Source: Apilactobacillus kunkeei DSM 12361 = ATCC 700308
Lineage (GTDB): Bacteria; Bacillota; Bacilli; Lactobacillales; Lactobacillaceae
Length of the DNA stretch: 64,000 bases
Reading direction: 5' to 3'
Assembly: GCF_001281265.1 (NCBI RefSeq)
Contig: NZ_JXDB01000001.1
Span: forward strand, 1-64,000
In this document: in pieces, positions 20,963 to 29,766 of the stretch
How positions within the stretch are numbered: the stretch's first letter is position 1
Layout of the letters: each line of letters starts with the position of its first letter
The notes under the pieces: generated by a model
Seen by the model: the letters and a program-made list of their open reading frames with translations, nothing else
Databases searched by the model: none
Told to the model about the DNA's origin: nothing
Made by a program: the position numbers and the translations under genes

Positions 20963-22606
20963 ATGAAGAAAAACAAAATAATTGTTGGATCAACCATGAT
21001 TATGATGGCCATTGGCTTAGCTGCCTGTGGTAAGTCAAACTCAGCAAGTCAAACATCTAATAATGGAACAACTAAGCCAATTAATTGGATGGCATCAGCA
21101 GAAATTACAACTTTAGACCCATCAAAGATTGTTGATGCTGAAACTTCAAACACATCATTAAACTCTGAACAGGGGTTATTAACATATGGTGACAAGGGTA
21201 AATTAGAATATGGAATTGCCAAGAGTTACGATGTTTCAAAAGATGGTAAGACATACACATTCCATTTAAGAGATAACGCTAAATGGAGTGATGGTAGCAA
21301 GGTAACCGCCAATGATTTCGTTTACGGAATTCAACGCACAGTTAACCCTAAAACTGCCGCACAAAATACATATGATTTCGATCATATCGTAAATTATGAA
21401 GCTGTAAGTAAGGGCCAAATGTCATACAAGAAGTTAGGTGTTTCAGCACCAAACGACAAGACAGTAGTATTTAAACTATCTAACCCACAACCATACTTTA
21501 AGTACCTAGTAGCTGGTACAGATTTCCTACCTCAAAAACAATCATTTGTTGAATCAAAGGGTAGCAAGTATGGAACTAACTCAGAAAATCAAATTTACGA
21601 TGGACCATTTAAGGTTACCGGCTGGACCGGAACCAATGATACTTGGATGCTAGAAAAGAACGACAACTACTGGGATGCCAAAAGTACTAAGCTAGAAAAG
21701 ATTAAGATTAACGTTGAAAAAGACGCCAACACTGCCTACAATGAATATCAATCAGGTCAATTGGATGAAATGATGTTAGCTGATAAGGAACAAGTTAAAC
21801 ATTACAAGGGCACTCCTGAATTCCATCAATTATCCAGTGCTCGTAACAACTACTTAGAATTTAATGAAGACAGAATTTCTGCATTTAAGAACGTCAACAT
21901 CAGAAAAGCACTATCAATGGTTGTTAACAGAAATCAATTCGTAAACGACGTAATGGGTGATGGATCATTCCCAGCTAAGGGATTAGTTTCAACCGGAATG
22001 ATGAGTAGAAATGGTGTTGATTTTGCGGATGCTGCTTACGTTAAGGATGCTGCTACCTACAACAAGAAGAAGGCTCTATACTACTGGAACAAAGGGATGA
22101 AAGAAATTGGCAAGAAGTCACTTACATTCAACATCTTATTTGATGATACTTCTGAAGGTAAATCAATCACTGAATTCCTACAAAGTTCAGCATTTAGCCA
22201 ACTACCTGGTTTGAAGGTAACTGCTACTAATATTCCAACTAAGACACGTTTGAGCAGACAAATTGCTTACGATTACGACGCCACAGTTACTGGTTGGAGC
22301 ACAACATACCCAGACCCAATCTCATTTTTGCAATTGCTAACAAGTACCTACCCATACAACTTCGCAAGATGGAAGAATTCTGAATACGACAAGTATGTAA
22401 ATGCTGCATCAACTACTGATGCTAATAATTCAGCAAAGCGTTGGGATGACATGGTTAAGGCCGAAAAGATTCTTATGAATGAACAAGGAGCTGTGCCATT
22501 CTACCAAAGTTCAGAACCACAAGTTGTTAAGACTAATATTAAAAATGTTACTCATTCAGCTACTGGTCTAGCATGGAACTTCAGTAAAGCATATGTTGAA
22601 AAATAA
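20963..22606 (+). CDS. oppA: Oligopeptide ABC transporter substrate-binding lipoprotein
   Basis: An extracytoplasmic solute-binding protein of family 5 (about 547 residues). The lipobox LAACG lies near residue 19-23 after a hydrophobic signal, and SBP_bac_5 features follow: ITTLDPSKIVDAETS, YTFHLRDNAKWSDGSKVTANDFVYG, and C-terminal sequence ending WNFSKAYVEK. The ATG at 20963 has GGGGG 9 bases upstream; the ATG at 20954 is too close to it. It follows the amidohydrolase gene and shares its T-box. No permease or ATPase genes are nearby, so it probably uses a remote Opp transporter. Confidence 0.9.
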   Translation: MKKNKIIVGSTMIMMAIGLAACGKSNSASQTSNNGTTKPINWMASAEITTLDPSKIVDAETSNTSLNSEQGLLTYGDKGKLEYGIAKSYDVSKDGKTYTFHLRDNAKWSDGSKVTANDFVYGIQRTVNPKTAAQNTYDFDHIVNYEAVSKGQMSYKKLGVSAPNDKTVVFKLSNPQPYFKYLVAGTDFLPQKQSFVESKGSKYGTNSENQIYDGPFKVTGWTGTNDTWMLEKNDNYWDAKSTKLEKIKINVEKDANTAYNEYQSGQLDEMMLADKEQVKHYKGTPEFHQLSSARNNYLEFNEDRISAFKNVNIRKALSMVVNRNQFVNDVMGDGSFPAKGLVSTGMMSRNGVDFADAAYVKDAATYNKKKALYYWNKGMKEIGKKSLTFNILFDDTSEGKSITEFLQSSAFSQLPGLKVTATNIPTKTRLSRQIAYDYDATVTGWSTTYPDPISFLQLLTSTYPYNFARWKNSEYDKYVNAASTTDANNSAKRWDDMVKAEKILMNEQGAVPFYQSSEPQVVKTNIKNVTHSATGLAWNFSKAYVEK

Positions 22607-22612
22607 CAATAA

Positions 22613-22638
22613 AAAGAACCCATTGGAGGGTTCTTTTT
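22613..22638 (+). terminator. Terminator after oppA
   Basis: Arms AAAGAACCC/GGGTTCTTT and a T run. Confidence 0.9.
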
Positions 22639-22701
22639 TAGTTCTCCATGTTTTATTTGATGAAATATTTTCATTTTTCTAATACTAAATTAATAATTGG
22701 T

Positions 22702-22731
22702 TTGACATATTCACTCTTATTAGCATATTAT
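22702..22731 (+). promoter_or_regulatory. Promoter of the aminotransferase-dehydrogenase pair
   Basis: TTGACA at 22702-22707 and TATTAT at 22726-22731, spacing 18. It lies after the oppA terminator, so the pair has its own promoter. Confidence 0.6.
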
Positions 22732-22783
22732 GGATGAAATATTTCTAATCTTTTTCTAATATAAAACGAGGAGGTTGATTAAT

Positions 22784-23950
22784 ATGTCAAAATTAATTAA
22801 CAAAATTAGTAAACGAATGGGAAACGTTAAACCAGATGCGATTTTGTCATTTGGAGCTTCGATTTCCGATGTTGATGGATTAATTCCATTAACCATCGGA
22901 GAACCCGATTTTAATACCCCTGATCATATTAAGGAGGCAGCTATCCAAGCGATTAATGATAATCAGAGTCATTACAGTGATTCTCGCGGGATTATTGAAT
23001 TGCGTGAAGCTGCCGTTAACTTTTTAGCAGATAAATATGGGTTAAATTACGATGCTGATACTGAATTTATCGCTACAGTTGGAGTAACAGAAGCTGTATT
23101 TTTAACATTTGCAGCAATCCTAGATACAGGAGATGGCGTGATTATTCCATCTCCAGCATTTTCTCCATATTTTAATAATGTATCATTTTTTGGTGCACAT
23201 CCGATTGAAGTTGATACATCCAAAGATGATTTCGTACTAACTCCTTATAAATTAGAAGAAGCGATTAGACAGCATCCAGAAGTTAAAGCGGTTATTATTA
23301 ATACTCCTAATAATCCGACAGGTGTTTCATACACTAGAGAACAATTGAAAGAACTGGCAGATGTAATTAAGAAATACGATATTTTCTGTATTAGTGATGA
23401 AATCTACAGTGAATTAAACTACGAGCATGAACATGAATCTATTGCAGAATTTATTAGAGATCAAACGATTGTATATAATGGTTTATCAAAATCTCATGCG
23501 ATGACTGGATGGAGAGTCGGTTTGGTATATGGCCCTGCCGATATTATTAATGTTATTAAATCTATACACGAATACAACGTTAGCTCTATAACTGACAATG
23601 CTCAATTTGCTGCTGCCGAAGCGTTGAAGCATGGTAGAGATGATGGACCGGAAATGAAGAAGATTTATGAAAAACGACGTTCGTTATTACGCCAAGGCTT
23701 ATCTGATATTGATATTGAAAGCGCCAATCCAAGCGGTGCATTTTATATTTTTGCTAAAATTCCAGAACAATTTGGTGAAGATGATTTTGCCTTTTGTACG
23801 AAACTAGCGAAAGAAGCTAAAGTTGGTACAATGCCTGGAAGTGCTTTTGGAAAAGCTGGAAAAGGTTATTTCCGTTTGAGTTATGCAACTAGTGAAGATA
23901 ACTTAAATGAAGCATTGAAACGCATTGCTAAATTCGTGGAGGATAACTAG
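22784..23950 (+). CDS. Class I/II aminotransferase (PLP), AraT/PatA-like
   Basis: A fold-type I PLP enzyme of 388 residues. Visible are the N-terminal IPLTIGEPDFNTPDHIKEAA, the NTPNNPTG motif near 170, CISDEIYSEL near 198 with the PLP-binding Asp, the Schiff-base Lys in YNGLSKSHAMTGWRVG near 232, and the C-terminal GYFRLSYA with the substrate Arg. Lactobacillar relatives are annotated as aromatic-amino-acid or N-acetyl-diaminopimelate aminotransferases. The ATG at 22784 follows AGGAGG. Its stop touches the next start, so it is coupled to the dehydrogenase and probably supplies that enzyme with a 2-oxo acid. Confidence 0.85.
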   Translation: MSKLINKISKRMGNVKPDAILSFGASISDVDGLIPLTIGEPDFNTPDHIKEAAIQAINDNQSHYSDSRGIIELREAAVNFLADKYGLNYDADTEFIATVGVTEAVFLTFAAILDTGDGVIIPSPAFSPYFNNVSFFGAHPIEVDTSKDDFVLTPYKLEEAIRQHPEVKAVIINTPNNPTGVSYTREQLKELADVIKKYDIFCISDEIYSELNYEHEHESIAEFIRDQTIVYNGLSKSHAMTGWRVGLVYGPADIINVIKSIHEYNVSSITDNAQFAAAEALKHGRDDGPEMKKIYEKRRSLLRQGLSDIDIESANPSGAFYIFAKIPEQFGEDDFAFCTKLAKEAKVGTMPGSAFGKAGKGYFRLSYATSEDNLNEALKRIAKFVEDN

Positions 23951-24940
23951 ATGAAAATATTAATGTTTAATACCCAACCATACGAGATAGAAGATTTTGA
24001 AGCCATTGCTGATGAGTTGAATGTGCAAATTGATCACATAAATGAAGCATTAACATTGGATAACGTTGATAAAACCAAGGACTATGATGCTATTACCATT
24101 CAACAACATGGTGCTCTTTCTGGTGATAGTTTATACAAACGTTTGGCTGAAAATGGAATCAAACAAATATCATTACGTAGTACTGGATACGAAATTATCG
24201 ATTTAAATTTAGCCAACAAATACAATTTAAAAGTAACCAACGTACCTGGATACTCCCCTCGTTCGGTCAGTGAATTAGTATTAGCTGATACGATGGCGTT
24301 ATTACGACGATTAAAAGACTACAGTAAACGTGAGGAGAGAAACGACTTTAGTTGGACTGGCGGACAAGCCCGTGAGATTCATAACTTAACTGTTGGGGTA
24401 ATCGGTGCTGGAACCATCGGAAGTGCATCCGCACGCATTTTTAAAGCGCTAGGAGCACGCGTACTAGCGTATGATCCCGTGCAAAGAACTGATTTGGCTG
24501 ATACGGTAGAATATGTTGATGTAAACTACCTATTATCCGAATCAGATGTCGTAACTATGCACACACCTTTAACTCCTGAAATGGATCATTTTATGAATTT
24601 TGAGCGATTCAAGAAAATGAAAAATGACGCTATTTTCATTAATGCTTCCCGTGGTGGAGTCGTTGATACTGATGCGCTAGTTGCTGCTCTAGAAGCAGGT
24701 GAAATCGGTGCAGCAGGAATCGATGTTGTCGATGGTGAAGCTGGAATTACCAGTGTTGATCTTGGCGACAAGGGATACGACAATGACAACTTAAAAGCTT
24801 TAATTGCGATGGATAATGTAATTGTTACTCCACATATTGCTTTCTTTACCGATGTTGCGGTTCACAATATGGCTTTATTCTCGGTGAGAGATGCTATCAA
24901 GATTGCTAGCGGACAAAAGGCCTTATATCAAATTAATTAA
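23951..24940 (+). CDS. D-2-hydroxyacid dehydrogenase (D-LDH family)
   Basis: An NAD-dependent enzyme of 329 residues that reduces 2-oxo acids to D-2-hydroxy acids. The Rossmann motif is VGVIGAGTIGSASARIF near 148, the catalytic Arg is in INASRGGVVDT near 232, and the catalytic His is in VTPHIAFFT near 294, with a Glu between them. The pattern resembles D-lactate and D-2-hydroxyisocaproate dehydrogenases. It starts one base after the aminotransferase stop, so the two probably convert an amino acid to its D-hydroxy acid. The substrate (lactate, phenyllactate or branched) cannot be read. A 30-bp terminator follows. Confidence 0.87.
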   Translation: MKILMFNTQPYEIEDFEAIADELNVQIDHINEALTLDNVDKTKDYDAITIQQHGALSGDSLYKRLAENGIKQISLRSTGYEIIDLNLANKYNLKVTNVPGYSPRSVSELVLADTMALLRRLKDYSKREERNDFSWTGGQAREIHNLTVGVIGAGTIGSASARIFKALGARVLAYDPVQRTDLADTVEYVDVNYLLSESDVVTMHTPLTPEMDHFMNFERFKKMKNDAIFINASRGGVVDTDALVAALEAGEIGAAGIDVVDGEAGITSVDLGDKGYDNDNLKALIAMDNVIVTPHIAFFTDVAVHNMALFSVRDAIKIASGQKALYQIN

Positions 24941-24943
24941 ATA

Positions 24944-24973
24944 AAAAAAGAACTCATTTTGAGTTCTTTTTTA
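24944..24973 (+). terminator. Terminator, identical to the one at 26009
   Basis: Arms AAAAAAGAACTCA/TGAGTTCTTTTTT around a short loop. The same 30 bases occur again at 26009-26038, so the two copies flank marR-paiA as direct repeats. Confidence 0.92.
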
Positions 24974-24974
24974 T

Positions 24975-25014
24975 TTGACAGTTTTAACATTTGTGATATA
25001 GTTGCATTTGCAAC
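24975..25014 (+). promoter_or_regulatory. marR promoter with palindromic operator
   Basis: TTGACA at 24975-24980 and TATAGT at 24997-25002 (spacing 16). The palindrome GTTGCATTTGCAAC (25001-25014) overlaps the end of the -10 box and the start site, which is ideal for autorepression by the MarR protein encoded 24 bases downstream. Confidence 0.7.
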
Positions 25015-25037
25015 AAAAATAAAAGGTGTGATATTTT

Positions 25038-25487
25038 ATGGATTCGTTGAAGAAGATAGGTGTTATCGCTAGGTCGTTGGATTCGATTAGTAATATCGAG
25101 TTTAAAGAGTACTCATTATCTAAAGGCCAATATCTTTATTTAGTTCGTATTGGTGAAAATCCAGGAATTATATTGCAAGATTTATGTGAACTCATTTGTG
25201 TTGATAAGACAACTGGTAGCAGAGCAGTTAATAACTTGGTAAAAGCTAGTCTTGTTGTCAAGAAGACGGAAAAGACAAACAAGAAAAATCAACTTCTATA
25301 CTTAACTACAAAAGGTGAAGAGCTTTATAAAGTAGTGGCGAGAGAAAATGAATATTCCAACAATGTTGCTCTAAAAGGTTTTACGGAAGAAGAAAAAACA
25401 ATATTTAATAGACTGCTAGATAAGGCTAAAGACAATATTTATAAGGATTGGCAAGAAGTTAAAAATGGTGGAAAAAGAAAATATTAG
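25038..25487 (+). CDS. MarR family transcriptional regulator
   Basis: A 149-residue winged-helix regulator. The DNA-binding region is LQDLCELICVDKTTGSRAVNNLVKASLVVKK (about 50-80) with the wing near KNQLLYLTTKGEELY. MarR proteins bind palindromes as dimers and are usually released by small ligands. The palindrome at 25001 is the likely operator. It ends 10 bases before paiA, so the two form an operon. Local A+T is higher than in the flanking genes, which fits acquisition. Confidence 0.9.
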   Translation: MDSLKKIGVIARSLDSISNIEFKEYSLSKGQYLYLVRIGENPGIILQDLCELICVDKTTGSRAVNNLVKASLVVKKTEKTNKKNQLLYLTTKGEELYKVVARENEYSNNVALKGFTEEEKTIFNRLLDKAKDNIYKDWQEVKNGGKRKY

Positions 25488-25497
25488 GAGTAATTAT

Positions 25498-26010
25498 ATG
25501 ATTGATTTAAAAAGAATAAAAATTTCTGACGTGTTAGAACTACAAAAAATAAGCATTGAAACTTTTAATGATACTTTTGGCGAATATAATAGTTTAGAAG
25601 ACTTAAATGAAATGTTTGAGAATAATTATAATTCTGAACAATTAAAATCTGAAATAAATAATCAAAGTACGGATTTTGAATTTATCTATGTAGATGGACA
25701 AATAGCAGGGTACCTCAAAATAAATTGGGGATCGGCTCAATCTGAAGATATGGGTAATTCATTTCTTGAAGTAGAAAGAATCTACATAAGAAAAGCATTC
25801 AAACGACAAGGATTAGGAACTAAATTAATGGATTATGCCATTGAAAAAGCTAAAAAGCTAGGTAGACAATACATTTGGTTAGGTGTTTGGGAAAATAATT
25901 CTAATGCGATTGGTTTTTATCAATCCAAGAAATTTATTCCTTTCTCAGATCATATTTTCATGGTCGGTGAGGATAAACAAAGAGATATATTGATGAAAAA
26001 GAAGATATAA
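25498..26010 (+). CDS. paiA: Spermidine/spermine N-acetyltransferase PaiA-like (GNAT)
   Basis: A GNAT enzyme of 170 residues that transfers acetyl from acetyl-CoA to an amine. The sequence follows B. subtilis PaiA closely: SIETFNDTFGEYNS near 16, FIYVDGQIAGYLKIN near 62, SAQSEDMGNSFLEVERIYI near 79, the acetyl-CoA loop RQGLGTKLMDYA near 103, and IWLGVWENNSNAIGFYQ near 126. The ATG at 25498 has TTAGGAG upstream; an earlier in-frame start would overlap marR. Polyamine acetylation is the family role; the true substrate is inferred. It ends inside the repeated terminator. Confidence 0.85.
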   Translation: MIDLKRIKISDVLELQKISIETFNDTFGEYNSLEDLNEMFENNYNSEQLKSEINNQSTDFEFIYVDGQIAGYLKINWGSAQSEDMGNSFLEVERIYIRKAFKRQGLGTKLMDYAIEKAKKLGRQYIWLGVWENNSNAIGFYQSKKFIPFSDHIFMVGEDKQRDILMKKKI

Positions 26011-26038
26011 AAAAGAACTCATTTTGAGTTCTTTTTTA
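26009..26038 (+). terminator. Terminator after paiA (second copy)
   Basis: The same 30 bases as 24944-24973. It overlaps the paiA stop and also closes the convergent minus-strand membrane gene. Confidence 0.92.
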
Positions 26039-26356
26039 GTTATATAAACTATATACGCTTAATAGGACTGAAATGATTAAATTAATCAAGATGATGGTAA
26101 AACCAAGTGTCCCGTTTACAACTAGAATAATTCCTAAAATGAAAACAATGATTCCAATCACAGCGTTGATTAACCAATCCTTTTTCCAGAAAAATAGCAC
26201 GATTTCAATCAGGGTTAAAATGGTAATTAACCATAATACTGTTAGTGAAAAGTCAGTCACGTACAAGTCTGAAATATCTTTGATGGTGATAATTAGCATG
26301 TAGACGGTCATCAAAAGACTGATGGCAGCTAGCACACCTTTTGTAGTTTTTTGCAT
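26036..26356 (-). CDS. Small membrane protein, unknown
   Basis: 106 residues with four hydrophobic segments (about 10-27, 38-55, 62-82, 84-104) and very few charges. On its strand AGGAG precedes the ATG. It is convergent with paiA and separated from aspA by a terminator. I do not recognise the family. Confidence 0.6.
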   Translation of the reverse strand: MQKTTKGVLAAISLLMTVYMLIITIKDISDLYVTDFSLTVLWLITILTLIEIVLFFWKKDWLINAVIGIIVFILGIILVVNGTLGFTIILINLIISVLLSVYSLYN

Positions 26357-26411
26357 TTGTATTCAACTCCTGCCTTTATTTTAAAGGTCGAAGGGATGCT
26401 TGTAAAACTAA

Positions 26412-26446
26412 AATAAAAAAGAGCTCTATGCGAGCTCTTTTTTATT
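26412..26446 (-). terminator. Terminator after aspA
   Basis: Arms AAAAAAGAGCTC/GAGCTCTTTTTT; symmetrical and able to work in both directions. It lies just past the aspA stop. Confidence 0.9.
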
Positions 26447-27812
26447 AGCTTTCACCGTTAACAAGATATTCTGGTGAGAATAGTTGTTTAACTTTTTCAG
26501 GAGATAAAATATGGTTTTGGATTAATAGGTTTGGAACAGTTTCGTGTTTCTTGGTGGCTGTCTTGATAATTTCGGTGGTCTTGTTGTAACCCAAGATAGG
26601 AGATAGAACTGTGGCGGTTACAGCTGATTTACGAACGTCATCTAGACATTGTTTAACATTGACGTCGATACCGTCTAGGCAGTGGTCTACTAATGTCTCG
26701 ATTGCGCGTGCTAAGTGAACTTCGGCGGTTAGGATTCTCTTGAACATGATTGGTTCAAAGGCATTTAGTTCCAATTGACCGGCTTCTGAAGCGGCAGTGA
26801 CTGTGGCGTCAAAACCGATTACTTCAAAGGCGACCTGGTTCACGACTTCTGGGATAACAGGGTTAATCTTGTTAGGCATGATGGATGAACCGGCTTGGCG
26901 TTTTGGTAGAATTAATTCATTCAAACCCGATTGAGGGCCGCTACCAAGTAGACGTAAGTCGTTACTGAACTTGGATAAGTCAACGGCCAATGTTTTTAAA
27001 CTAGAGGAGAATGCGACGAAGTGATCTGTGTTTTGAACAGCGTCGATTAAATCTTCATCCTGTTTTAGGTCGAGACCGGTAATCTTGTTGATTTCATCAA
27101 CAATGTGATCACGGTAGTACTTAGTGGTGTTGGTTCCAGTACCGATGGCAGTTCCACCCATGCTGACAGTCTTTAGTTCGTTTTCAGCGCTGTTGATTCG
27201 TTTTAAATCACGACGGAATAATGAAGCGTAAGCATGGAATGTCTTGCCGTAGGTAGTAGGAACGGCATCTTGAAGCTGGGTTCGACCTAGTTTAATAGTG
27301 AACTGGAATTTCTTTGATAGTTCATCTAGGATTTCGATTAGTCGATTAATTTCGCTGGTTAACTTTGGTAAACGTTTAATCATTGCTAGTTTACCAGCGG
27401 TTGGGTAGGTATCATTAGTAGATTGTGCCTGGTTAACATCATCGTTTGGATGAATGAAGACATCAGGGTGTAATTTCATTGCGACATTGGCAATTACTTC
27501 ATTTACGTTCATATTTGTGGAAGTTCCGGCACCACCTTGGATGGCTGGAGTGATAAAACTCTCTGGTGATGGGTGCTCAAGCAAGTAGTCACAAGCATCT
27601 ACAACTGTGTTATATTTTATAACATCTGTCGCTTTGGCACCATAATTTGCGGTAATTGAAGCTTTTTTGATTTGAATGTAGCTTTCAATCAAAAGCGGGT
27701 CAACTTTCTCTTTTGTAATCGGGAAATTCCTTGCGGCTCTAAGGGAATGAATTCCATATAAAGCATCATCAGGAACTTCTAGTTTACCAACACAATCTTT
27801 TTCGATACGCAT
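26445..27812 (-). CDS. aspA: Aspartate ammonia-lyase
   Basis: Converts L-aspartate to fumarate and ammonia. The 455-residue protein has the start MRIEKDCVGKLEVPDDALYG, which is closer to AspA than to fumarase, the SS-loop signature GSSIMPNKINPV near 319, TNDTYPT near 132 and GTGTNT near 215. Length is normal for the fumarase/aspartase superfamily. On its strand TAGGAG precedes the ATG. In lactobacilli it can feed aspartate into fumarate, malate and succinate. Class II fumarase remains possible but less likely. Confidence 0.85.
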   Translation of the reverse strand: MRIEKDCVGKLEVPDDALYGIHSLRAARNFPITKEKVDPLLIESYIQIKKASITANYGAKATDVIKYNTVVDACDYLLEHPSPESFITPAIQGGAGTSTNMNVNEVIANVAMKLHPDVFIHPNDDVNQAQSTNDTYPTAGKLAMIKRLPKLTSEINRLIEILDELSKKFQFTIKLGRTQLQDAVPTTYGKTFHAYASLFRRDLKRINSAENELKTVSMGGTAIGTGTNTTKYYRDHIVDEINKITGLDLKQDEDLIDAVQNTDHFVAFSSSLKTLAVDLSKFSNDLRLLGSGPQSGLNELILPKRQAGSSIMPNKINPVIPEVVNQVAFEVIGFDATVTAASEAGQLELNAFEPIMFKRILTAEVHLARAIETLVDHCLDGIDVNVKQCLDDVRKSAVTATVLSPILGYNKTTEIIKTATKKHETVPNLLIQNHILSPEKVKQLFSPEYLVNGES

Positions 27813-27900
27813 AAAAACATCTCCTAAATAGTTATATGTTATAAAATGTTACATTAAGTATAAACTAAATATTTAATTAGTCAAATGAAACATATAAGAT

Positions 27901-27916
27901 TGTTTCACATGAAATA
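27901..27916. promoter_or_regulatory. parS: Second parS-like site
   Basis: TGTTTCACATGAAATA differs from TGTTTCACGTGAAACA at two positions, and from the reverse complement of the 7397 site at one. It lies between aspA and sufB, 27.9 kb from dnaA. Confidence 0.45.
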
Positions 27917-27950
27917 AAACGCCCCTAGAAAAGCTCTAGGGACGTTAGTT
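27915..27950 (-). terminator. Terminator of the suf operon
   Basis: Read on the minus strand: ACGTCCCTAGA and TCTAGGGGCGT arms, followed by TTTT. It lies directly after the sufB stop. Confidence 0.88.
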
Positions 27951-29360
27951 TTAACCAACGGAATCTTCCATTTGGTAATCAATTAATTTATTTAATTCCA
28001 TTGCGTATTCCATTGGAAGTTGATTTGAGAAGGGTTCAATGAATCCCATGATAATCATCTTAGTTGCCTGAGCTTCGGATAAGCCGCGGCTCATTAAGTA
28101 GTATAGGTCAGTTTCTGAAATCTTTGAAACCTTGGCTTCGTGTTCGATTTCGGAATCACCATTGTAAATATCATTGTGCGGAATGGTGTCACTCATTGAA
28201 TCATCATCCATGATGATCGTGTCACATTCGATATGTGATTTGGAGTAGTGAGCATCTTCAATCATGCGAATTGTTCCACGGTAGTTACAAGTTCCACCGT
28301 CTTTACAGATTGATTTTGATACCACGTTGGATGAGGTGTGAGGAGCATGGTGCCTCATGATGCATCCGGTATCTTGGTAAATATCACCGCTTGCAAATGC
28401 GATTGATAGCATTGTTCCGTTGGCGTAGGGGCCATTCAAATCGATACTTGGGTACTTCATTGTGACCTTGGATCCAAGGTTTCCGTCTACCCATTCCATT
28501 GTCGCATTTTCATCTGCGGAAGCACGCTTGGTTTCTAGACTGTAAACATTGTCTGACCAATTCTGAATGGTGGTGTAACGACAAAAGGCGTTCTTCTTCA
28601 CGAAGACTTCGACGTCGGCTGCATGCAAACTATCTTCTGAATAGTTAGGTGCGGTACAACCTTCGACGTAGTTTACACTGGCATCTTCATCAACGATGAT
28701 TAAAGTCCTTTCGAATTGACCGGTTCTACCGGCGTTGATTCTAAAGAATGCCTGGATTGGAATCTTGGCATGGACACCCTTTGGAACGTACAAGAAGACA
28801 CCACCAGACCAAACCGCTGTGTTTAGTGCAGCGAATTTGTTCATTTGAGGCGTAACTAGTTTACCGAAATATTCCTTCACTAAATCAGGGTGTTCTTTTA
28901 ATGCCGTATCAGTATCTGAAAAGATGATTCCCATGTCGGCGAATTCTTTTTTGATGTTGGCATAGACAGCTTCTGATTCGTATTGAGCTTCGGCACCCGC
29001 TAGATATTTACGTTCTGCTTCGGGAACCCCAATTTTTTCAAAGGTATTCTTAATATTTTCTGGAACATCGTCCCAACTACGTGATACTGAATCGGTCGCT
29101 CTTTGGAAATATCTTATTTTGCTTAAGTCGAGATCAGATAGGTCGGGACCAAATTCAGGCATGGGTAGTTTTTGGAAGATTTTAAAAGCATTCAAACGAA
29201 TATCTAACATCCATTCTGGTTCATGTTTTTGTGCTGAGATTTCGCGGACGATATCTTCAGTTAAGCCATCACCGGTTGAAAAGACGGGTTTGACGTCGTC
29301 TTTAAAGCCGTATTGATAATCATCATTTAAGTGTTGGATTGATTTATCGATTGATATCAT
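27951..29360 (-). CDS. sufB: Fe-S cluster assembly scaffold SufB
   Basis: Core of the SufBC2D scaffold on which Fe-S clusters are built. The 469-residue protein has the SufB sequence DYQYGFKDDVKPVFSTGDGL near 14, WSGGVFLYVPKGVHAKIP near 184, and the C-terminal beta-helix region with CDTIIMDDDSMSDTIPHNDI and EHEAKVSKISE. The ATG overlaps the sufU end by 17 bases and stands right next to GGAG, so translation is probably coupled to sufU. Last gene of sufCDSUB. Confidence 0.95.
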   Translation of the reverse strand: MISIDKSIQHLNDDYQYGFKDDVKPVFSTGDGLTEDIVREISAQKHEPEWMLDIRLNAFKIFQKLPMPEFGPDLSDLDLSKIRYFQRATDSVSRSWDDVPENIKNTFEKIGVPEAERKYLAGAEAQYESEAVYANIKKEFADMGIIFSDTDTALKEHPDLVKEYFGKLVTPQMNKFAALNTAVWSGGVFLYVPKGVHAKIPIQAFFRINAGRTGQFERTLIIVDEDASVNYVEGCTAPNYSEDSLHAADVEVFVKKNAFCRYTTIQNWSDNVYSLETKRASADENATMEWVDGNLGSKVTMKYPSIDLNGPYANGTMLSIAFASGDIYQDTGCIMRHHAPHTSSNVVSKSICKDGGTCNYRGTIRMIEDAHYSKSHIECDTIIMDDDSMSDTIPHNDIYNGDSEIEHEAKVSKISETDLYYLMSRGLSEAQATKMIIMGFIEPFSNQLPMEYAMELNKLIDYQMEDSVG

Positions 29361-29766
29361 CTCCGTTAATTAATTGATAAATTGCTTTGAATGGAAGCAT
29401 GGCACATTTAATTCTGATGGGTAAGTGCACGACGGATTTAAAAGCGACTAAATCACCTAACAGTTCTTCGTTGTAATGCTCGTGTGTCATCATTTTGGAC
29501 ATGTTTAAAACGAGTTCATTGATTTGATCAGCGGATTTATCTTGAATTGCTTCTAGCATCATCTGAGTGGCACCCTTACAGATAATGCAGCCGTCGCATG
29601 ATACTTGTAGGTTCTCTATGTTGGGGTTCTTTTCATCAGCTGCCATCGAAATATTATCACCACATGTGGGATTAGTTAGATGGACGTCTGAATCAAACTG
29701 ATTATTGTTAGGGCACTCACTAGCTTTTTGCATGATGATGCGTTGATAAATGTTACTTAGATCCAT
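29344..29766 (-). CDS. sufU: Fe-S assembly protein SufU
   Basis: A zinc-dependent sulfurtransferase that takes persulfide from SufS and passes it to SufB in Gram-positives. The 140 residues hold the three ligand regions: NPTCGD near 33, the CDGCIICKGATQMM stretch near 57, and RIKCAMLPF near 119. The second motif has a Cys where many SufU proteins have Ser (GC-IS). It overlaps sufS by 14 bases and sufB by 17 bases, typical of a coupled operon. Confidence 0.93.
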   Translation of the reverse strand: MDLSNIYQRIIMQKASECPNNNQFDSDVHLTNPTCGDNISMAADEKNPNIENLQVSCDGCIICKGATQMMLEAIQDKSADQINELVLNMSKMMTHEHYNEELLGDLVAFKSVVHLPIRIKCAMLPFKAIYQLINGDDINR

